This document shows positions 1-8,829 of a stretch of 64,000 bases of DNA, piece by piece (position 1 is the first letter of the stretch; each line of letters opens with the position of its first letter). This DNA comes from Acetivibrio alkalicellulosi. GTDB lineage: Bacteria; Bacillota; Clostridia; Acetivibrionales; Acetivibrionaceae. The position numbers were made by a program, and so were the translations under genes. The notes beneath the pieces are model-generated. The model saw only the letters and a list, made by a program, of their open reading frames with translations, had not been told where the DNA came from and did not search any database. The stretch covers positions 1,781,451 to 1,845,450 of the forward strand of contig VLTH01000002.1 in the NCBI GenBank assembly GCA_008125075.1, read 5' to 3'.

Positions 1-1158
1 AGTGGTGCCTCTTACAATAGAATCATCTATCATTACTACTCTCTTGCCCTCTACAACATCTCTTATTGCATTTAACTTTATTTTAACAAATTTTTCTCTT
101 TGTCCTTGTTCTGGCTGAATAAAAGTCCTTCCCACATATCTGTTTTTTAATAAACCCATTCCATATGGTATACCAGATTCCATTGAAAAACCTAATGCAG
201 CAGTAAGTCCAGAGTCAGGAACTCCAATTACTAAATCTGCATCAACAGGATGTTCCATAGCAAGCCTTTTACCTGCTTCAATCCTTGCACTATATACACT
301 TGCACCGTCAATGTAACTGTCAGGTCTTGCAAAATAAATGTGTTCAAATATACACAGTTTTGAATGGTCTAATTTTTGTGTTTGTATTGAATTAATACCA
401 TCTTGAGAAATTAAAACTATCTCTCCTGGCTCAATATCTCTTAAGTATTTGGCTCCAACTGCATCAAGTGCACAGGTTTCAGATGCAAGAACATGTGAAC
501 CATCTTCTGTAATACCCAAGCACAAAGGTCTTATACCTAATGGATCTCTAACTCCAACAAGCCTTCTTGGAGTTAGAATTACCAGAGCATAAGACCCTTT
601 AATATCTCCCATCATTTTTTCAATTGCCTCTTCAATACCTGCACTTGATACTCTGTGTCTCGATATAAGATTTAGTATTACTTCTGAATCTATTGTAGAC
701 TGAAATATCAGCCCTTCTTCTTCAAGTCTGTTTCTTATTTGATTGGCATTTACTAAGTTGCCATTGTGAGCTAGAGCAAGCTTTCCATTTCTATACTTGA
801 TAACCATAGGTTGAGCATTCTCTCGTATACTTTCTCCGGCTGTAGAATATCTAACGTGACCTATGGCAATGTTCCCTTCTAGTTTTTCGAGCGTTCTTTC
901 ATGGAAAACCTCAGGAACAAGTCCCATATCTTTGTGATAAAGCAAATTTTCGTTTTCGTTAACAGCAATTCCAGCACTTTCTTGACCCCTGTGCTGCAAT
1001 GCATACAAAGCATAGTATGCTGCTAAGGCAGCATCCTTACCTTCTCTTTTAAATATGCCAAAAACTCCGCATTCTTCGTTTAATTTATCATCTCTATAAT
1101 CATCATCAAGCATATAATGGTTTAAATCTGCCTTTGACTGCTTTTCCTTATTAAACAT
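1..1158 (-). CDS. purF: Amidophosphoribosyltransferase PurF (3' end outside window)
   Basis: Catalyses the first committed step of purine synthesis, PRPP plus glutamine to phosphoribosylamine. The start at 1158 is preceded by AAGGAG. Translation gives a 29-residue propeptide ending in NEE, then Cys30-GVFG, the N-terminal nucleophile of class II glutamine amidotransferases. ALQHRGQESAG and GHVRYSTAG follow. At the window edge the PRPP-binding segment VVMIDDSIVRGTT is readable. About 386 codons are present; the family is about 470 residues, so the C-terminus is missing. It lies 55 bp downstream of the purE-like gene on the same strand and is probably cotranscribed with it. Confidence 0.96.
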   Translation of the reverse strand, partial: MFNKEKQSKADLNHYMLDDDYRDDKLNEECGVFGIFKREGKDAALAAYYALYALQHRGQESAGIAVNENENLLYHKDMGLVPEVFHERTLEKLEGNIAIGHVRYSTAGESIRENAQPMVIKYRNGKLALAHNGNLVNANQIRNRLEEEGLIFQSTIDSEVILNLISRHRVSSAGIEEAIEKMMGDIKGSYALVILTPRRLVGVRDPLGIRPLCLGITEDGSHVLASETCALDAVGAKYLRDIEPGEIVLISQDGINSIQTQKLDHSKLCIFEHIYFARPDSYIDGASVYSARIEAGKRLAMEHPVDADLVIGVPDSGLTAALGFSMESGIPYGMGLLKNRYVGRTFIQPEQGQREKFVKIKLNAIRDVVEGKRVVMIDDSIVRGTT

Positions 1159-1213
1159 ACTTATTCTCCTTATAAATTACTTCTTAATATTTATGCCCCT
1201 TCCCTACTATGTA

Positions 1214-1714
1214 CTATAAATATTGCTCTCTTAGAAGTTTGTCCTTTTGCTCCACCATTTGTCTTAAACCCTCTTTATATTCTTTCATTTTTCCCCTAAG
1301 CTCATTATAAGCAGTGGAAAGAATCTGAACTGCAAGGAGCGCTGCATTTTCAGTACCATTAACAGCCACTGTAGCAACAGGAACATTTTCAGTTTGTATA
1401 GCCATAGGCATAAGAAGATCCAAACCATTTATTCCTTCTTTTTTTACAGGGACTTTAATAACAGGAATAAAAGTAGCCCCTGCTATAACATGTGCTAATT
1501 TTTTTTCATTATCACAACCAACAATAATAACATCAATTTTATTATTGTCTGCATCTTTTGCATATTCTAAAGCTTTTTTTGAATCATTAAGTTTAGAGTT
1601 TACTATAACTTCCACTCCAAACTTCTCTAAAAACTCTATGCAAGGCTGAAAAATCTCTAATTGTCCATCATTTTCCATCACTACAGCAACTTTTGGGTTT
1701 TTTAGTTTGTCCAT
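1214..1714 (-). CDS. PurE-like protein (AIR carboxylase family) without the catalytic motifs
   Basis: A 166-residue protein with the PurE scaffold. NPKVAVVM opens the first strand, and IPVIKVPV, the GLDLLMPMAIQ helix and VPVATVAVNGTENAALLA match the second half of PurE, normally the N5-CAIR mutase of purine synthesis. The three active-site segments known from bacterial PurE differ: the GSxSD loop reads ENDGQ, the SAHRTP loop with the catalytic His reads NSKLND, and the GGAAHLPG loop reads DNEKKLAH. Its place beside purF argues for a purine link, but catalysis is doubtful from sequence. It could be a divergent enzyme or a non-catalytic paralogue. RBS GGAGG precedes the ATG. Confidence 0.8.
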   Translation of the reverse strand: MDKLKNPKVAVVMENDGQLEIFQPCIEFLEKFGVEVIVNSKLNDSKKALEYAKDADNNKIDVIIVGCDNEKKLAHVIAGATFIPVIKVPVKKEGINGLDLLMPMAIQTENVPVATVAVNGTENAALLAVQILSTAYNELRGKMKEYKEGLRQMVEQKDKLLREQYL

Positions 1715-1732
1715 TGTCTTAAACCTCCATTA

Positions 1733-1762
1733 AAAATTAAAAAAGAGTTGGCGGACCAACCC
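1733..1762 (-). terminator. Hairpin with U-run before the purE-like gene
   Basis: On the minus strand GTTGG-TCCG-CCAAC (arms 1756-1760 and 1747-1751) is followed by CTCTTTTTTAATTTTT. It lies about 30 nt before the purE-like start, so it could end readthrough from guaA or act as an attenuator of the purE-purF mRNA. No purine or PRPP riboswitch core was recognised around it. The 1715-2035 gap holds otherwise only the palindrome listed next. Confidence 0.55.
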
Positions 1763-1960
1763 AAATTGCAAAAAACCTAAGATGACATTTCCACCTGAAT
1801 TTATATCGTAAAACTTAATTTATTCTTATAATATAAAATACTCTTCACAAAATTATACTATCAAATGACACGGCTTCTTGTCAATGACAGATACTAAAAA
1901 AACCGAACAATGTGCAGTGTTTTCTTCGTGAACATTCGTGTTTTTTAAAATCGCCAAAGG

Positions 1961-2030
1961 TTGTCGAAGGGTTGTCGAAGGGGACGGTTCTTGTGACAAT
2001 ATTGTCACAAGAACCGTCCCCTTCGACAAT
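1961..2030. repeat. 58-bp perfect palindrome, REP/MITE-like
   Basis: Two perfect 29-bp arms meet without a loop at 2000/2001 (1972-2000 and 2001-2029). Each arm contains GGGGACGGTTCTTGTGACA. A second TTGTCGAAGG copy stands in tandem at 1961-1970. It begins 7 bp past the guaA stop. The GGGGACGGTTC core resembles repeats scattered in many Clostridia and linked to REP-associated Y1 transposases; that link is recalled, not tested. It may also act as a bidirectional terminator. Short ORFs in both frames here are artefacts of the palindrome. Confidence 0.85.
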
Positions 2031-2035
2031 CTCAC

Positions 2036-3571
2036 TTATTCCCACTCAATTGTTGCAGGAGGTTTGCTTGTTACATCATATACAATTCTGTTTATGTGTT
2101 TTACTTCATTAACAATTCTATTTGATATTTTTTCTAATATGTCATATGGAATTCTTGCCCAGTCAGCTGTCATAAAATCAGTTGTTGTAACAGCTCTCAA
2201 TGCAAGAGTATAGTCATACGTTCGCTCGTCACCCATTACTCCTACACTTCTCATTCCAGTTAGGACTGTAAAGTATTGATTTATTTCCTTGTCAAGCCCA
2301 GATTTTTTTATTTCTTCTCTAAATATATAGTCAGTATCCCTTAGTATGTCAAGCTTTTCTTTTGTAATATCACCAATTACTCTAATACCCAAACCTGGCC
2401 CTGGGAAAGGTTGTCTCATAACAATATGTTCAGGAATGCCTAGCTCTAATCCAGCCTTTCTTACCTCATCTTTGAAAAGATTTCTAAGTGGCTCAATAAT
2501 TTCTTTAAAATCAACGTGATCTGGAAGGCCTCCTACATTATGATGGCTTTTAATTACAGCAGCATCACCAACACCACTTTCAATTACATCTGGATAAATT
2601 GTTCCCTGTACAAGAAAATCTACAGTACCAATTTTTTTAGCTTCTTCTTCAAATACTCTAATAAATTCCTCACCTATAATTTTTCTCTTTGTCTCAGGAT
2701 CACAAACTCCTTTAAGTCTGTCTAAAAATCTATCCTGAGCATTTACTCTTATCAAGTTTATATCATACTGATTTCTAAAAACTTCTTCTACCTGATCACC
2801 TTCATACTTTCTAAGTAGACCATGGTCAACAAAAATACATGTTAATTGTTTTCCCACTGCTCTGTGAATCATGACAGCAGCAACTGAGGAATCTACTCCT
2901 CCTGAAAGGGCACACAAGACCTTTTTGTCTCCAACCTTTTCTTTTATGTCTTTTATTGATTGTTCAACAAAGGAAGACATTATCCAATCACCCTTGCAAC
3001 CACATATATTATAAAGAAAATTGTTTAGAATGTCTTTTCCTTTTGGCGTATGAACTACTTCAGGATGAAATTGAACTCCATAGAGCTTTTTTTCTTCATT
3101 TTCAATTGCGCCTGTAATACAGTTTGTTGTGGAAGCTTTCGTAATAAATCCATCTGGAACATTATCAACACAATATGTATGACTCATCCAGCATACAGTA
3201 TCTTCTTCAATACCATCAAAAAGCTTACTGTCAGATTTTAAATTAATGCCAATCCTTCCATATTCCCGCTGATCCGCCTTCTTTACTGTCCCCCCCAACA
3301 TGTAGCTCATTAATTGCATACCGTAACAAATACCAAGAATAGGAATACCTAATTCAAAAATCTCTTTGTCACAAAAGGGAGCTTTTGGGTCTAAAACAGA
3401 AGCAGGTCCACCTGTAAAAATAATTCCTTTTGGATTCATAGCCTTTATTTTTTCAACAGAAGAAGTGTAAGGAACAACTTCACAATAAACATTTGCTTCT
3501 CTTACTCTTCTTGCTATAAGCTGATTATATTGTCCTCCAAAATCAAGAACCAAAATAAATTCATTATTCAA
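2036..3571 (-). CDS. guaA: GMP synthase (glutamine-hydrolysing)
   Basis: Converts XMP to GMP with ATP and glutamine. The 511-residue length is normal for the two-domain enzyme. The N-terminal class I amidotransferase shows GICYGMQ (nucleophile Cys) and FHPEVVHT (His-Glu). The ATP-pyrophosphatase P-loop LSGGVDSSV follows at about residue 226, and the C-terminal dimerisation domain ends in PPATIEWE. The start is TTG at 3571, chosen because AAGGAG lies 8 nt upstream and translation begins [15 protein letters not shown]. It has its own promoter (3607-3635). Confidence 0.97.
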   Translation of the reverse strand: MNNEFILVLDFGGQYNQLIARRVREANVYCEVVPYTSSVEKIKAMNPKGIIFTGGPASVLDPKAPFCDKEIFELGIPILGICYGMQLMSYMLGGTVKKADQREYGRIGINLKSDSKLFDGIEEDTVCWMSHTYCVDNVPDGFITKASTTNCITGAIENEEKKLYGVQFHPEVVHTPKGKDILNNFLYNICGCKGDWIMSSFVEQSIKDIKEKVGDKKVLCALSGGVDSSVAAVMIHRAVGKQLTCIFVDHGLLRKYEGDQVEEVFRNQYDINLIRVNAQDRFLDRLKGVCDPETKRKIIGEEFIRVFEEEAKKIGTVDFLVQGTIYPDVIESGVGDAAVIKSHHNVGGLPDHVDFKEIIEPLRNLFKDEVRKAGLELGIPEHIVMRQPFPGPGLGIRVIGDITKEKLDILRDTDYIFREEIKKSGLDKEINQYFTVLTGMRSVGVMGDERTYDYTLALRAVTTTDFMTADWARIPYDILEKISNRIVNEVKHINRIVYDVTSKPPATIEWE

Positions 3572-3606
3572 AATAACATCTCCTTAAAACAAAAATATGA
3601 TGTCTT

Positions 3607-3635
3607 ATTATACCTAAATTAAGACCTTAATGCAA
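3607..3635 (-). promoter_or_regulatory. SigA-type promoter of guaA
   Basis: TTGCAT, 17-bp spacer, TATAAT on the minus strand. The predicted transcription start lies about 30 nt before the TTG start of guaA. Confidence 0.7.
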
Positions 3636-3652
3636 AATAAAATTTCTAAAAA

Positions 3653-4114
3653 TTAATATTTTTTTTCCCCATTTCTTTTATGAGAGAAAGAATTTTTTGA
3701 TAATAATAAAACAAGCAATAGCCCTAGGTTAATACCTATATTATCTAGCAAAACATCCCTCAACTCTCCGCTTCTTCCTGGAATAAAACTCTGATAGGTT
3801 TCATCAATAATAGAAAAAACTGTGGCCATAATCCATGTAAAATAGTACGGCTTAAGCCCCTTTGCCCCAAATGCTTTCCAGGAAAGAGTAAGTAAAATGC
3901 TCAATAAAAAATATATAAATACATGTGCATGTTTTCGAATGTAAAAATGTAATTTGTCTTTATTCACAATATTAATTTGAAAAGTTTCTTCAAGTCTTTC
4001 TATAATAGGTTCAATCTTTTCTAGAATAAAACCACTTTTTTCCTTTGATACCTGGGCCGGTTCACTAGAAAGACGAAGAATTAAAAACATGCAAAGTACT
4101 GCAAGTATCCACAA
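3653..4114 (-). CDS. VanZ-like family membrane protein
   Basis: About 153 residues with four hydrophobic stretches. VanZ-family signatures are present: a KHAHVFIYFLL helix, then DETYQSFIPGRSGELRDVLLDNIG. Family members are integral membrane proteins; VanZ itself gives low-level teicoplanin resistance, and most others have no known role. The start is uncertain: TTG at 4114 is used, but the best RBS (GGAGAGG) lies further upstream and would need a rare ATA or ATT start, since a stop follows the only GTG there. Confidence 0.75.
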   Translation of the reverse strand: MWILAVLCMFLILRLSSEPAQVSKEKSGFILEKIEPIIERLEETFQINIVNKDKLHFYIRKHAHVFIYFLLSILLTLSWKAFGAKGLKPYYFTWIMATVFSIIDETYQSFIPGRSGELRDVLLDNIGINLGLLLVLLLSKNSFSHKRNGEKKY

Positions 4115-4214
4115 AACAATTGTTATTATTGATTTATTTTTAATATTTATACTTTACACCTCTCCATTCCTAAATCAGACAGCCTTTTTTATTTCTTGTC
4201 TATTTCAATTTAAA

Positions 4215-4253
4215 TCTTAAAAAATTTTAGGTAAGATAAAATTCAAACCTAAA
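4215..4253 (-). terminator. Terminator of the peptide-modification operon
   Basis: On the minus strand TTTAGGT (4247-4253) and ACCTAAA (4226-4232) pair across a 14-nt loop and lead into ATTTTTTAAG. It begins 20 nt after the nucleotidyltransferase stop. Confidence 0.6.
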
Positions 4254-4272
4254 CTTTATGTTCGAACATCCA

Positions 4273-5475
4273 CTAATTAAAAATGCCCACTCTTTCATAT
4301 AAGTCTTTAAGCTTTTTTAAATCTATTTCTTTAGCCGAGTAAACAGTTTCTAGCCTTTTTATAGATCTATCTTTTCTATATAAGAATCCAAGAATTAATC
4401 TAATAATCCAGAAAACAGGTAGCAAAAAAGGAAGCACATTTAATACCTTAAATATTTTTTTCATTTTTTTCAATGGAGGAAAAAACAGTCTTAAGCCAAA
4501 CATATGCTTTGCTTTCTTTGAGTCTATTTCTTTTACATCATTTTCAATCAAAGATAATAAAGCACCATTTTTCACTGTACCATATACCCCACTTGATAAT
4601 ATATAGTCTCCCATCTCAATATATAATTTATCAAAGTCTTTATTTTTTGTTTCTCCATTAAACCACATATTTGCCAGAGCTCTGCTGTTTTTCTCGAATT
4701 CCAAAAGATTTAGTTTTCCTAATTGAGATTTAATGTATTCTAAATCCAATTCATTTTTAAAGTGTTTATTATACATAAATATATCAATAATATTTCGAAT
4801 GCCTGATCCATACTTTTTAAAGTGTATTGTATAATGAACAACTAAGTAAATATAAAAATCTTCTTTTGATAGCTTATATATATATTCTGATTGTTCTCTA
4901 TTAATAACCTTCTCCCATATGTTTTTATAGTAACTTAAATATGGTTCCATATTATCAGTAAGAATCTTGTGCATCTCTATAGTTATACATGGTTTTTTAT
5001 AGTATTTTTCATGCTTATCACCTTTATTCTCAAGAGCATATCCCACATTTTTCATAATTTCTCTTACTAAAGGAGTTTTTTCTTCTTTGTACAAAATATC
5101 TACATCCCCCATAGTTCTCATATCAGCCGAAGGATATAGGTGCTTAATAATATATCCTTTAAGGGGCATACATTCAATTTTGTTTTCTTCAAACTTTTCA
5201 AGTAGCATTTCTACCATTAAGTGTTGAGTAGCTTCACGTGCCATTGCTTTTTTGTAGTCAAAATACATTTTTTCCCCTATATCTTTTGGAGGTTTATATG
5301 TATCTTCTAAATTACGAGTGCTATAATAAATCATATTGGAAACACTATGAAAACACGCTAATTTATATACTAATTCCCAATTTAAATTTTCAGGTGGTTT
5401 ATCTGCCTTTTTTTCATTAATTGCAGCAGATATTAAATGAATCAAATATGATTTTTCATTAGCATTAACATTCAC
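4273..5475 (-). CDS. Nucleotidyltransferase family protein (NTP_transf_5-like)
   Basis: Start GTG at 5475 is chosen because AGGAGG lies 7 nt upstream; a longer frame upstream has no RBS. That gives 400 residues. The fold signature is PLKGYIIKHLYP followed by MRTMGDVDIL at about residues 118-128, typical of the NTP_transf_5 group of the polymerase-beta superfamily. A hydrophobic stretch VLPFLLPVFWIIRLILGFL near residue 350 suggests membrane association. It overlaps the ABC transporter gene by 11 bp, so translation is probably coupled. Related genes occur in paeninodin-type RiPP clusters, where they are proposed to act on phosphorylated peptides. That role here is inference. Confidence 0.75.
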   Translation of the reverse strand: MNVNANEKSYLIHLISAAINEKKADKPPENLNWELVYKLACFHSVSNMIYYSTRNLEDTYKPPKDIGEKMYFDYKKAMAREATQHLMVEMLLEKFEENKIECMPLKGYIIKHLYPSADMRTMGDVDILYKEEKTPLVREIMKNVGYALENKGDKHEKYYKKPCITIEMHKILTDNMEPYLSYYKNIWEKVINREQSEYIYKLSKEDFYIYLVVHYTIHFKKYGSGIRNIIDIFMYNKHFKNELDLEYIKSQLGKLNLLEFEKNSRALANMWFNGETKNKDFDKLYIEMGDYILSSGVYGTVKNGALLSLIENDVKEIDSKKAKHMFGLRLFFPPLKKMKKIFKVLNVLPFLLPVFWIIRLILGFLYRKDRSIKRLETVYSAKEIDLKKLKDLYERVGIFN

Positions 5476-7150
5476 AAAAACTCCTCCTCTCCTCAAAAAT
5501 TTTTCCGTCTTTAAGATAGAAGACTTTATTATATAAAGATGATAATGTATTCTTATGTGATATAATAATAAAAGTCCTGTTAACATGTTTTTTTAGATTT
5601 AATAGTACTTTTTTCTCGGTAGACTCATCTAATGCAGATGTTGCCTCGTCTAAAAGTAATATGGGTGCATCACTTAAAACTGCTCTTGCAATAGCAATCC
5701 TTTGAATTTGGCCTTCTGATAACCCTTGTCCTTTTTCTCCAATTATTGTATCAAGCTTTAATGGAAGCATACTTATAAACAGGTCTGCACAACTAATTTG
5801 TGCTGCTCTCATAATTTGCTCATCAGTTGCATCTTTATTAAAAAATGAAATATTATCCCTGACTGTACCTGAAATCAATATATTTTTTTGAGGTACATAA
5901 GCAAAATACTTTCTTGTATAACAATCAACATCAATCTTTGTACCTTTTGTTGTTTTTAAATATATCTCACCTTCTTTAGCTGGATATATTCTAAGTAAAA
6001 GCTTTAACAAAGTGCTTTTTCCAATACCTGAAACCCCTCTTAACAGTGCAAAATCTCCTTTTGCTACAATTAAATTTACATTGCTTAAAACCAACTTTTC
6101 TCCATATGTGAAGGATACTTTCTCAAATGCTATAAAATCAATATCAAAAAACTCTTTATTATTTTTGTCATCTTTTTTATTAATATCTGACTCATCTAAA
6201 AGCTCTTCAAGCTCAATAATCCTTTCGGCTGAAGCCATAGCACCATAAACTTTTGGCATAAGCCCTGATAAACCTGAAAAAGGAAGCTGTAATTGTGATA
6301 CCAGTTGCAACATAGCTGTTAACGTTCCAAATGAAATGTTGTTTTCCATTAGCTCAAAAGAATTCCACACCAAAGCGTATATGTAACAAATTGCAAATAC
6401 AAAAGAAAAACCTGCACTAGATAACATTGTAAAAATATTTTTGTGTCTTTTTGCATCATAGTGTTGTTGTTGAAGATCTTTTGATTTGCTTAGCATTGTT
6501 TTCTCTATTCTAAACACCTTAACAACAATGATATTTTCCAGCAATTCATAAATGAACGACTGTAACATTCCATCTTTTTGCTGTACATTTTTATGCAGTT
6601 CTTTTACTTTATTTCTCAGTAATCTAGATACAAAGAAAACAACTGTTCCAACTACTAAAAATATTACTGTAAACACTCTATTTAAAATAAACAAGACCGT
6701 AAAGACAGAAAATAGCTTTGTAAGAAGCTTAACCGAATCAGGTATAACGGTTGCCACATTCTCACTTACCTTAAGTATATCTGACGTAATCCTGCTCATC
6801 ACATCTCCCTTGTGATATTGTTGCATATGTGAGTATTCTTTTTGAACAAACTTTCCTAATACACTTGTCTTATAGCAGTTTTCAAGTTTGTTTTGAATAT
6901 TTTGCCCGGTATATTTACAATACATATTTAGTCCAAGTTGAAATAACACCAAAAAAAGCAACAATGCACCATACATAAATAATCCATTTTTATACCCAGC
7001 AGCAGCATTGTCAATTAATCCCCGTGAAGCAAGAGCAATAAATACTCCACTTACTGCTGCTATTATATTGGCAAAAACTAAAATACACATGGGAACTATT
7101 TGAGATTTAGAATTTTCATATATCCATTGTAAAACTTTTTTATCTTTCAT
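5465..7150 (-). CDS. ABC transporter, fused permease and ATPase (peptide exporter type)
   Basis: About 561 residues: an N-terminal six-helix exporter domain, then an ATPase with Walker A GVSGIGKST, signature LSEGQIQRIAIARA, Walker B ILLLDEATSALDE and the H-loop in IIISHKN. There is no N-terminal C39 peptidase domain, so any leader removal would need another enzyme; the adjacent S26-type peptidase fits. Start 7150 is preferred: GGAG lies 6 nt upstream and the ATG overlaps the stop of the peptidase gene (ATGA). An ATG at 7162 is possible but has a poor RBS. The likely cargo is a modified peptide, inferred from context. Confidence 0.9.
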   Translation of the reverse strand: MKDKKVLQWIYENSKSQIVPMCILVFANIIAAVSGVFIALASRGLIDNAAAGYKNGLFMYGALLLFLVLFQLGLNMYCKYTGQNIQNKLENCYKTSVLGKFVQKEYSHMQQYHKGDVMSRITSDILKVSENVATVIPDSVKLLTKLFSVFTVLFILNRVFTVIFLVVGTVVFFVSRLLRNKVKELHKNVQQKDGMLQSFIYELLENIIVVKVFRIEKTMLSKSKDLQQQHYDAKRHKNIFTMLSSAGFSFVFAICYIYALVWNSFELMENNISFGTLTAMLQLVSQLQLPFSGLSGLMPKVYGAMASAERIIELEELLDESDINKKDDKNNKEFFDIDFIAFEKVSFTYGEKLVLSNVNLIVAKGDFALLRGVSGIGKSTLLKLLLRIYPAKEGEIYLKTTKGTKIDVDCYTRKYFAYVPQKNILISGTVRDNISFFNKDATDEQIMRAAQISCADLFISMLPLKLDTIIGEKGQGLSEGQIQRIAIARAVLSDAPILLLDEATSALDESTEKKVLLNLKKHVNRTFIIISHKNTLSSLYNKVFYLKDGKIFEERRSFCEC

Positions 7151-7614
7151 TTCATTCTCCATGCTCTAAACCTTTTGCACAATGACTTAAACTTATATAC
7201 ACAGAATCTAAAGGGATATGTAATACTCCATATTCTAACGTAAATTCTATAGTATAAATTGTCACAGGAATAATATTTTTCATTTCTCCAAAAACCTTTG
7301 ACTACTCCCACTACTTGAGAATGCTGAACAAAATGCTCTTTTATAGCCTGATTGTCACCTATAATCACATAGCCATCTGAGTTTACTTTTACAATTCTGT
7401 GTAAAACAAATTTACCATCTGGTCGAATAAATAGTGGAATATCATATTTTTTCAAAATTTGTTTTTCCGATCTTTTAATACACACCCTGTCTCTTTTATG
7501 ATGTAACATAGGAAGCATACTATTGCCCATAATTGTAAAAATAACTTCTCCCCCATTATTCATAATTTCTTCCATCAAGGCATGTGTCTGTGACAAATTA
7601 ACCTTATTAATCAA
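7147..7614 (-). CDS. S24/S26-family peptidase (signal-peptidase-like)
   Basis: 155 residues. GNSMLPML holds the nucleophile Ser32; DIPLFIRP and FVLHRIVKV with His72 follow, then GYVIIGDN. A His at the position of the usual Lys base resembles the ER/SipW type of signal peptidase. There is one weakly hydrophobic segment near residues 120-140 and a basic C-terminus. It overlaps the PqqD-like gene by 8 bp and the exporter gene by 4 bp. In this setting it is a candidate leader peptidase for the small peptide at 10064-10159 (inference). Confidence 0.8.
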   Translation of the reverse strand: MINKVNLSQTHALMEEIMNNGGEVIFTIMGNSMLPMLHHKRDRVCIKRSEKQILKKYDIPLFIRPDGKFVLHRIVKVNSDGYVIIGDNQAIKEHFVQHSQVVGVVKGFWRNEKYYSCDNLYYRIYVRIWSITYPFRFCVYKFKSLCKRFRAWRMK

Positions 7615-7870
7615 TTAAATCAGCATCCTTTAGCTTCTCAACAAATTCAAAAACATCCCTCTTTGCTGTTTTTTCATCTATATCATATTCATTTATAAGC
7701 TCACTAGTCAAATTCTCAACAGTATTATCCTCCAAAAGTTGTTTCCACAAAAAAGCACCTGTATCATTTAGTGTTATCATTCCATTAAAGTCAACAGTTG
7801 CATCTCCCACTGGGACTACTACATGATTTTTTGCAATTTCTCTTATCATATACCCTGGCTTTATTTTCAT
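7607..7870 (-). CDS. PqqD-like RiPP recognition element protein
   Basis: 87 residues with the PqqD pattern: an N-terminal strand region with GDATVDFNGMITLNDTGAFLW, then helices with VENLTSELINEYDID and DVFEFVEKLKDADLI. Stand-alone PqqD-like proteins bind leader peptides and present them to modifying enzymes. It is transcribed between the kinase and peptidase genes and overlaps the latter, which marks this operon as a peptide-tailoring system. Confidence 0.88.
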   Translation of the reverse strand: MKIKPGYMIREIAKNHVVVPVGDATVDFNGMITLNDTGAFLWKQLLEDNTVENLTSELINEYDIDEKTAKRDVFEFVEKLKDADLID

Positions 7871-7912
7871 ATTAGATCTCGTCCTTTCCTTATGTCTTTG
7901 AATTTAACTGCA

Positions 7913-8629
7913 TTATGTCTTTAAATTAACTACATTATATATTAGTTTTACAGCATCTGTACTAATGTTACACTTTAACTTATATATTGGTATTCTCTCA
8001 AGCAATAGATCTAAGAGACCAAGTAGTTTCTCCATCTTTTGCTCATTATTGGCTAAAGGACGTAAACTCTGATTTATCAATAGTTTCAAAGCTTCCTTAG
8101 CATCTAAACGCCTTACACTATTATTTTCTGCCTGCTCTAAAAAAACAATTGCTTTTAGTGGTACTTTAATATTTGAATTTAAATTGTTTTTTCCACTCCA
8201 TGGTGTCCCATAAACATAAAAAGCATCCTCAACAAAACGTAAAGCCGGCTTGTCATCATTTATGATAACAGCTCTATCCTTTCCAAAGTAGTCTTGCCAA
8301 AGACTTGTATGAGTAGACTTTCCTGTCCCACATGGAGCTGAAAACAATACTGCCACATGGTCTAAAGCAACTGCCGAAGAGTGTAAGCAAAATCCATTAA
8401 AATCAAATATATTATCAGCAAATATACACCCTGTATATATATATTCTAATTCATTTAAAGATAATTGGGGATACCTTTTACTTAAATTTTCAAGTTTTTC
8501 ATTATCCATATCTATTTTTATATCAGCACAGCTAATTTCACTACTAAAATATTTCTTTGAGCGCTCTTGAAGCATTTTTTTTAAGCATTCCATTTGTATA
8601 TTTAAATCAGCAATTTTGTAAAAGCTCAC
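7913..8629 (-). CDS. HPr-kinase-like protein kinase (RiPP-associated type)
   Basis: Start GTG at 8629 is chosen for the AGGGAG RBS 8 nt upstream, giving 238 residues. It has the HprK C-terminal fold without the N-terminal HPr-kinase domain: Walker A SAPCGTGKSTHTSLW at about residues 97-111, NDDKPALR as the acidic metal and phosphate-binding motif, then GTPWSGK. Relatives such as PadeK phosphorylate the C-terminal Ser of lasso precursors. A peptide substrate is therefore likely here, and the nearest candidate is the 31-residue ORF upstream. The substrate is inference; the fold is seen. Confidence 0.82.
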   Translation of the reverse strand: MSFYKIADLNIQMECLKKMLQERSKKYFSSEISCADIKIDMDNEKLENLSKRYPQLSLNELEYIYTGCIFADNIFDFNGFCLHSSAVALDHVAVLFSAPCGTGKSTHTSLWQDYFGKDRAVIINDDKPALRFVEDAFYVYGTPWSGKNNLNSNIKVPLKAIVFLEQAENNSVRRLDAKEALKLLINQSLRPLANNEQKMEKLLGLLDLLLERIPIYKLKCNISTDAVKLIYNVVNLKT

Positions 8630-8660
8630 TACAACAACTCCCTCACATATATGGAATATC

Positions 8661-8816
8661 TGAAATATCACTTCCACTTTTGTCAAAGCTTTGTTTGAGC
8701 GCTAGCGAGTTTTGCTCGACTCCGAGGAGTATTTACAGCCTCTATACTGGGAAACTTAAGTTCCTGGAATGTTTACTTTACGCATTATACTCACCCAAGT
8801 GGAAGTTATATTTTCA
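8661..8816. repeat. 156-bp segment with 19-20 bp terminal inverted repeats
   Basis: Ends 8661-8679 and 8797-8816 are inverted copies differing at two positions or so. It lies between the SLH gene stop and the kinase gene start. The interior holds a GC-richer patch with internal symmetry (GAGCGCTAGCGAG...GCTCG). No target-site duplication was found. It may be a small non-autonomous mobile element or a structured intergenic RNA. The minus strand has a TATAAT at about 8787-8792 but no convincing -35. Confidence 0.5.
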
Positions 8817-8829
8817 AAATCCCTTAATA

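Noticed and set aside
1715..1860. Purine or PRPP riboswitch before the purE-like gene
   Set aside because: Only a simple hairpin with a U-run was found; no conserved aptamer core could be recognised.
1853..2213. Short ORFs on both strands around the palindrome
   Set aside because: Their shared peptide arises from the palindrome itself, and they overlap the guaA end.
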